DNA from: Acidobacteriota bacterium
Lineage (GTDB): Bacteria; Acidobacteriota; Thermoanaerobaculia; Multivoradales; JBCCEF01
Assembly: GCA_039030395.1 (NCBI GenBank)
Contig: JBCCEF010000015.1
Span: 1-47,017 of the forward strand
Length of the DNA stretch: 47,017 bases
Reading direction: 5' to 3'
Below, in pieces: positions 42,312 through 47,017 of the stretch (positions are counted from its first letter, which is position 1; every line of letters begins with the position of its first letter). A program made the translations under genes and the position numbers. The notes below the pieces were generated by a model, which saw nothing but the letters and a program-made list of their open reading frames with translations, did not search any database and was not told the DNA's origin.

Positions 42312-44237
42312 GTGGCCCTTTCGGTCTTCTGCCTGGTCGAGGTCAACTACCCGCTGCTCACCCCGCCGGGCGAGCTGGCGGCATTCGCCACCCTCGGGGT
42401 GTGCATTGCCTTCCTGAAAGGGAAGCATGTTGTCGGCTGGGTCGGAGCGGCGCTATTCGCCGCCGTCGGGCTCTTCCTGTTCGTCCAGAGCGAACCGCTG
42501 TTCGAGCCCCTGTGGCTCGCCGGCCGGACCCTCGGTGAGCGGGCCGGCGCCGAAACCTCCATCGACCTCTGGGTCGGCACCGTCGGCCTGCTGTTGATCC
42601 TCGTCGCCACGGTGCGCACGGTGGGCTGGCCCCTGCCCATCCTGGCCGGCATCTTCCTGCTCTACGCGGTCTTCGGCAGCTCCCTACCGGATGCTCTGTT
42701 CCCCCATCGCGGCTACTCCTGGGAACGCATCGTCGGCCAGACCTTCCTGCAGAGCCAGGGGGTCTTCGGTGTCGCTCTGCAGGTGATGTTTCGCTATGTC
42801 TTTCTGTTTTTGATCTTCGGCGCGGTGCTCGAAGCCACCGGCGCCACCCGCTGGGTGCTCGAGGGGGTGCGGCGGCTGTTCCGCGGCCGAGCCGGCGCGC
42901 CGGCCAAGGTGGCGGTGCTGTCGAGCGGACTCCTGGGCTCCCTCTCCGGTAGCGCCGTCGCCAACACCGCCACCACCGGCACCTTCACCATCCCGATGAT
43001 GCGCGCCGGCGGTTTCAGCCGCAAGGTGGCGGCGGGCCTCGAAGCGGCGGCTTCCTCCGGAGGAGCACTGATGCCGCCGGTGATGGGCGCCGGCGCCTAC
43101 ATGATGCTGGAGATCATCGATCCGCCGGTGACCTACGTGGAGATCCTGCGGGCGGCACTGCTGCCGGCGGTGCTCTACTACCTGTCGCTCCTGTTGATCG
43201 TCGACGGCTACTCGAAGCGGCTGGCCCTCAAGGGTGAGAAAATCGCTTCCGATGCTCCACCGGCCTCAGGCCTCGACCTCGCCGAGGACGAAACCGAAGA
43301 GGGCGACTCCGCCGAAGAGGACTCCCGCGACAGCCTGTGGCGTTACGAGGGCTTGCTGTTCCTCGCCGGACTCGGGCTACTGATCGGCTTTCTGCTCTCC
43401 GGGGTGAGCGTCTTCCGCTCGGTCACGGTGGCGCTGGCGGGCGTTCTGTTGCTCTCTTTCTTCCACCGGCGCACCCGCTTCCGCTGGCGCGGCCTCGCCC
43501 GCTGCTTCGACGGGGGAGCCCGCGCCGGCGTCGCCCTGATCACCGCCGCCGCCGCCGTCGGGGTGGTGATCGGCGTGGTCACCCTGACCGGCCTCGGTAC
43601 CCGCCTGCCGGCGATGATCCTGCCGCTCGCGGCGGACCACCTGCTGCTCGCCCTGGCGGCGATCATGGTGTCCGCCATCATTCTCGGCATGGGCCTGCCG
43701 TCGGCGGTCTGCTACCTGCTGCTGGCAACGCTGGTGGGGCCGGTTCTGGGGCAACTCGGCGTGCCGCCGCTAGCGGCACATCTGTTCATCTTCTACTTCG
43801 GGATGATGTCGATGGTCACTCCGCCGGTGGCCCTGGCCGCTTATGCCGCCAGCTCCATCTCCGGCTCCGGCCTGCTCGAAAGCGGGCTGGCGGCCTTCCG
43901 CTTCGCCCTCGCCGGCTTCACCCTGCCCTACCTGTTCGTCTTCCGGCCGGGCCTGCTGATGCTCACCGGCAGCGGCGAGGCGGCCTCGGCGACCACCGTT
44001 GCCGTCTCCCTACTGGCCGCCCTCGTCGCCATCGTGCCGCTGGCCGCCGCGGTCTCCGGCTACCTGTTCGGTCTCCTCGGCCCCGCCGCGCGGGGAGCGC
44101 TCTGGCTCGCCGCCCTCCTCGCCCTCTTCCCACCGGCTTCCGGTGTTGGTTTCTCCCTCGCCAACGGCATCGGCGCCGCCCTGCTCGTGGCCGTCGCCGT
44201 CGCGAGTTGGCGTCAGAGCCGTCTCGTACCCACGTAG
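42312..44237 (+). CDS. TRAP transporter permease, fused 4TM/12TM (DctQM type)
   Basis: The 641-residue membrane protein of the TAXI-TRAP type has its small and large membrane domains fused. It uses the sodium gradient to drive solute uptake. Conserved blocks are GYSWERIVGQTFLQSQGVFG, LFRGRAGAPAKVAVLSSGLL, SLSGSAVANTATTGTFTIPM, EAAASSGGALMPPVMGAGAY, ILGMGLPSAVCYLLLATLVG, and FYFGMMSMVTPPVALAAYAA. GTG at 42312 is the first usual start codon, but the codons upstream (beginning near 42255) look like a plausible N-terminal extension (TPRERLTSTLAVALS). An unusual or earlier start is possible. An acidic loop at 315-335 separates the halves. Confidence 0.93.
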   Translation: MALSVFCLVEVNYPLLTPPGELAAFATLGVCIAFLKGKHVVGWVGAALFAAVGLFLFVQSEPLFEPLWLAGRTLGERAGAETSIDLWVGTVGLLLILVATVRTVGWPLPILAGIFLLYAVFGSSLPDALFPHRGYSWERIVGQTFLQSQGVFGVALQVMFRYVFLFLIFGAVLEATGATRWVLEGVRRLFRGRAGAPAKVAVLSSGLLGSLSGSAVANTATTGTFTIPMMRAGGFSRKVAAGLEAAASSGGALMPPVMGAGAYMMLEIIDPPVTYVEILRAALLPAVLYYLSLLLIVDGYSKRLALKGEKIASDAPPASGLDLAEDETEEGDSAEEDSRDSLWRYEGLLFLAGLGLLIGFLLSGVSVFRSVTVALAGVLLLSFFHRRTRFRWRGLARCFDGGARAGVALITAAAAVGVVIGVVTLTGLGTRLPAMILPLAADHLLLALAAIMVSAIILGMGLPSAVCYLLLATLVGPVLGQLGVPPLAAHLFIFYFGMMSMVTPPVALAAYAASSISGSGLLESGLAAFRFALAGFTLPYLFVFRPGLLMLTGSGEAASATTVAVSLLAALVAIVPLAAAVSGYLFGLLGPAARGALWLAALLALFPPASGVGFSLANGIGAALLVAVAVASWRQSRLVPT

Positions 44238-44404
44238 TAGATCGACGAAACTCGCGGGCGTCCTTCGCGTATCAGCCTCGGGTCACCTGATTTTCTCGCG
44301 GGCCTCGCGGCCGCACCCGGGCTGATGGCACTACCCCACGCCCCATCCGTCGTCATACCCGTCGCGAGGCCTCCGAGACCTTTCCTTCGAAGAGGAGCGA
44401 ATCC

Positions 44405-45448
44405 ATGAGCAAGAGAATCTACCCAGGAACCGCAGCCCTCGTGCTGCTCATCGCGTTGGTCGCCACCCCCCTGTCCGCTCAGGTCCGGGGCATGCCGGAA
44501 GTCAGCCCCGACGCCCATGTAACCCAGGTCGTCGGCGTGGCGAAGATCAAGATCGCCTACCACCGCCCGGCGGTCAACGACCGCGACATCTTCGGCGCCC
44601 TGGTGCCGGACGGCGGCGTGTGGCGGGCCGGCGCCAACGAGAACACCACCATCACCTTCAGTGCGCCGGCCAAGGTGCAGGGCCAGAGCATCGGCGCCGG
44701 CACCTACGGCCTGCACATGATCCCCGAGGGCAACGACTGGACGATCATCTTCAGCAACAACTCGACCTCTTGGGGCAGCTTCTCCTACGACCAGGCCGAG
44801 GACGCCCTGCGGGTCACCACCACCGCCTCCAAAGCGCCCTTCACCGAGCGCCTGACCTTCGACTTCGAGAACCTGGACAACGATTCGGCCACCGTGTTCC
44901 TGCAGTGGGCCGAAACGAAGATTCCCTTCGAAGTGGAGTTCGACACCCACGGGCTGGCCCTGGCATCGATGCAGAACCAACTCCGCTCGCGGGCAGGATT
45001 CAACTTCCTCGGCTTCACCTCCGCGGCCAACTACCTCGTCCAGAACGACATCGAGCACGAGCAGGCCCTCGCCTGGGCGGACCAGGCGCTCGGCATGCAG
45101 CGCAACTTCGCCACCGTATTCACCAAGTCGCGGGTGCTCCGCATGATGGGGCAAGAGGCCGAAGCCGAGGCGATGATGGTGGAAGCGGTGCCGCTGGGCA
45201 ATGAAGGCCAGGTCAACTTCCTCGGCTACCAGTTCATGCAGGCCGAGGACTACGACCAAGCCATCGAGATCTTCCAGAAGAACGTCGACGACCACCCGGA
45301 GTCGTGGAATGTCTACGACAGTCTGGGCGAGGCCTACGCCGCCAAGGGCGACACCCAGAGGGCCCGGAACCTCTACTCGAAAGCCCTGGAAATGGCCCCG
45401 GATGGGCAGAAGCCTCGCATCCAGGGCATTCTCGACAACATGTCGTAG
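44405..45448 (+). CDS. DUF2911 protein with C-terminal TPR repeats, exported
   Basis: The 347-residue protein has GAGGAG before the ATG and a signal peptide (AALVLLIALVATPLSAQ). Residues about 30-185 are a DUF2911 domain: SPDAHVTQVVGVAKIKIAYH, RPAVNDRDIFGALVPDGGVW, RAGANENTTITFSAP, GTYGLHMIPEGNDWTIIFS. About 205-340 are helical repeats ending in a canonical TPR pair (YDQAIEIFQKNVDDHPESWN, SLGEAYAAKGDTQRARNLYS). DUF2911 proteins are widespread in Bacteroidota and Acidobacteria, periplasmic or outer-membrane associated, and unassigned. The 167-base upstream spacer holds no other gene that I can see. Confidence 0.93.
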   Translation: MSKRIYPGTAALVLLIALVATPLSAQVRGMPEVSPDAHVTQVVGVAKIKIAYHRPAVNDRDIFGALVPDGGVWRAGANENTTITFSAPAKVQGQSIGAGTYGLHMIPEGNDWTIIFSNNSTSWGSFSYDQAEDALRVTTTASKAPFTERLTFDFENLDNDSATVFLQWAETKIPFEVEFDTHGLALASMQNQLRSRAGFNFLGFTSAANYLVQNDIEHEQALAWADQALGMQRNFATVFTKSRVLRMMGQEAEAEAMMVEAVPLGNEGQVNFLGYQFMQAEDYDQAIEIFQKNVDDHPESWNVYDSLGEAYAAKGDTQRARNLYSKALEMAPDGQKPRIQGILDNMS

Positions 45449-45558
45449 TTCGCCTCCGGAAGCCATGACTCGCGGGCTTCGGCGCCGCCGCTCCGGAGCC
45501 CGCGAGTCCGCTCACCAGCTCCCCATGCCCCGACGTCTGGTCGCAGAGGTTTGGCGAG

Positions 45559-46068
45559 ATGGAAAGGTTAGGGGATGATGGCCGCACCATGGCCAAAGCG
45601 AATCCCTCACCGGGCGCCCGGGCGCTCGAGTCCTGGCGGCGCCTGAGCCGGCGACCCGGCGGTAAATGGCTCTACAGCCGTCTCGTTTCCCTGACCGTCC
45701 CCTACACCGGCTCCATTGGAGCGAAGGTCGAGTCCCTCGAGCCGGGACACGTCGTGGTGTCTCTGCGCGATCGCCGCAGGGTGCGCAACCATCTCGCCTC
45801 GATCCACGCCGTGGCGTTGATCAACCTGGGAGAGTTCACCAGCGGCCTGGCGATGCTGACCGGCCTGCCCACCAGTGTGCGCGGCATCGTCACGCAACTC
45901 TCCGGCGAGTTCATCAAGAAAGCGCGCGGCCGGCTGATGGCCGATTGCCAATGCCGTCCACCGGAAGTGCGCGAGACGGCCGACTACCCGGTGGTGGCGG
46001 AGATCCGCAACGCCGACGACGAGGTGGTGGCTCGGGTGACCACTCACTGGAGGCTGGCCCCCAAATGA
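45559..46068 (+). CDS. Hotdog-fold protein (DUF4442 type)
   Basis: The 169-residue protein has a thioesterase-like hotdog fold: a hydrophobic first strand VPYTGSIGAKVESLEPGHVV, VSLRDRRRVRNHLASIHAVA with the helix ALINLGEFTSGLAMLTGLP, and strands FIKKARGRLMADCQCRPPEV and TTHWRLAPK. The pattern 'NHLGSIHAVAL.NLGE...G' is that of DUF4442 acyl-CoA thioesterase-like proteins. The AGAGG site nine bases before ATG 45559 favours this start; ATG 45589 (MAKANPSPG) is an alternative. The stop overlaps the next start (ATGA), so the two are co-translated. Confidence 0.85.
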   Translation: MERLGDDGRTMAKANPSPGARALESWRRLSRRPGGKWLYSRLVSLTVPYTGSIGAKVESLEPGHVVVSLRDRRRVRNHLASIHAVALINLGEFTSGLAMLTGLPTSVRGIVTQLSGEFIKKARGRLMADCQCRPPEVRETADYPVVAEIRNADDEVVARVTTHWRLAPK

Positions 46069-47017
46069 GCGACTCTCCAAAGCCCGACGCCAAAGCAGTT
46101 ACCGGGGACGCCTCGGTGGTCGATCCGGACCAGATCGACACGCAGAGGATCGTCCCGGTGCGCTATCGGTCGGACGAATACCCGCTCCTCGACACCCCCC
46201 TGGCGGACCACCTGGGGATCGAAGTACCGCTGATCTGCGGCCCCATGTACCCGTGCAGCAACCCGGATCTGGTGGGCGCCGTCTCCGCCGCCGGGGGGAT
46301 GGGAGTCCTGCAGCCGATCTCCTTGACCTACGTTCACGGTCACGACTTCCGGGAAGGGGTGCGTCTGATCCACAGACTCGCCGGCGGCCGGCCGGTGGGG
46401 ATGAACGCGCTGATCGAGAAATCCTCCAAGCTCTACCACGAGCGCATGGTGCAGTGGATCGACATCGCTCTGGAGGAAGGAGTGCGGTTCTTCGTCACCT
46501 CCCTCGGCAACCCCGCCTGGGTGGTGGAGAAGGTCCACGCCGTAGGCGGCGTCGTCTACCACGACGTCACCGAGCGCAAATGGGCCGAGAAGGGTGCCGC
46601 CGGAGGGGTGGACGGCCTGATCGCCGTCAACAACCGGGCCGGCGGCCACGCCGGCCAGCGCACCCCGGCGGAACTTCTCGACGAAGTCGCCGACCTCGGC
46701 CTGCCGGTGGTCTGCGCCGGCGGCATCGGTACCGAGCAAAACTTTGTCGAGGCCCTAAAGCTCGGCTACGCCGGCGTCCAGATGGGCACCCGGTTCATCG
46801 CTACCGAAGAGTGCCGCGCCGCCGACGCCTACAAACAAGCCATCCTCGAAGCCGACGCCGACGACATCGTCCTCTCCGAGCGCATCACCGGCGTGCCGGT
46901 GGCGGTGATCAACACCCCCTACATCGAAAAGATGGGCCTCAAAGCCGGCCCCTTCGCCCGCTGGATGCTGCGCGGCCGCAAGCGCAAACACTGGATGCGT
47001 ACCTTCTACGCCTTGAA
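46065..47017 (+). CDS. Nitronate monooxygenase family protein (3' end outside window)
   Basis: A frame starting at ATG 46065 is open to the window edge, 317 codons, with no stop. TIM-barrel flavoprotein features are PLADHLGIEVPLICGPMYPC, VSAAGGMGVLQPISL, a nitronate monooxygenase-like VNNRAGGHAG with the FMN-binding and catalytic-His equivalent in RAGGHAGQ, LPVVCAGGIGTEQNFVEALK, and KLGYAGVQMGTRFIATEECR. It is related to 2-nitropropane dioxygenase and to NAD(P)H:flavin FabK-like enzymes. The neighbouring hotdog gene would also fit a lipid-related role. It is overlapped and coupled with that gene. Confidence 0.9.
   Translation, partial: MSDSPKPDAKAVTGDASVVDPDQIDTQRIVPVRYRSDEYPLLDTPLADHLGIEVPLICGPMYPCSNPDLVGAVSAAGGMGVLQPISLTYVHGHDFREGVRLIHRLAGGRPVGMNALIEKSSKLYHERMVQWIDIALEEGVRFFVTSLGNPAWVVEKVHAVGGVVYHDVTERKWAEKGAAGGVDGLIAVNNRAGGHAGQRTPAELLDEVADLGLPVVCAGGIGTEQNFVEALKLGYAGVQMGTRFIATEECRAADAYKQAILEADADDIVLSERITGVPVAVINTPYIEKMGLKAGPFARWMLRGRKRKHWMRTFYAL

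Overview
The window is a high-GC chromosomal segment (most lines about 65-75% G+C) from a Gram-negative-type bacterium. Gene content fits Acidobacteriota, perhaps the Thermoanaerobaculia, but this is inferred from gene style (DivIVA, DUF2911, many sulfatase-fold lipoproteins, TAXI/TRAP uptake, GerMN next to an amidase) and not from a marker gene. About 38 genes, one tRNA and several dispersed palindromic repeats can be supported. Both ends cut genes.

Layout. 1-8.4 kb: a truncated coiled-coil lipoprotein, a GAF-like protein with a long disordered middle, a Slt-type lytic transglycosylase, a sulfatase-fold lipoprotein that has lost its metal ligands and runs into a CAU tRNA gene, a zinc-ribbon coiled-coil protein, a YggS-type PLP protein and DivIVA. 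8.4-10.6 kb: a DUF6922/AbiEii-type nucleotidyltransferase pair overlapping hutI. 10.6-18.3 kb: surface-glycan genes (glycosyltransferase-like protein, methyltransferase/coiled-coil/glycosyltransferase fusion, SGNH hydrolase) and a second, apparently active, sulfatase-fold enzyme. 18.3-20.9 kb: a visibly lower-GC patch. It begins with the decayed 3' end of an amidohydrolase gene, continues with a TIR-FtsZ fusion gene, and ends with a LolA-like secreted protein. 20.9-27.4 kb: amidase, GerMN lipoprotein, murI, rph, a UbiA/DPPR-synthase-like prenyltransferase, a GNAT acetyltransferase and serS. 27.4-32.0 kb: a tightly overlapping run of two membrane proteins and a family 2 glycosyltransferase. 32.0-39.5 kb: ADP-forming acyl-CoA synthetase, ruvB, a succinate-semialdehyde-type dehydrogenase, a BON-MscS channel and a zinc alcohol dehydrogenase. 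39.5-47.0 kb: a PQQ-like propeller protein, a TAXI/TRAP transporter pair, a DUF2911-TPR protein, a hotdog protein and a truncated nitronate monooxygenase.

The most striking item is the 496-residue protein at 18409-19899. It joins an N-terminal TIR domain, with the acidic residue expected of TIR NADases, to a full-length FtsZ GTPase core with intact tubulin signature and T7 loop but no FtsZ C-terminal tail. I know of no characterised protein of this architecture. Composition, the adjacent gene scar and the TIR domain make a horizontally acquired, probably anti-phage, single-gene system the leading interpretation. In it, GTP-dependent FtsZ polymerisation (or co-polymerisation with host FtsZ) would control clustering of TIR NADase domains. 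That function is inference. The domain architecture is read directly from the sequence.
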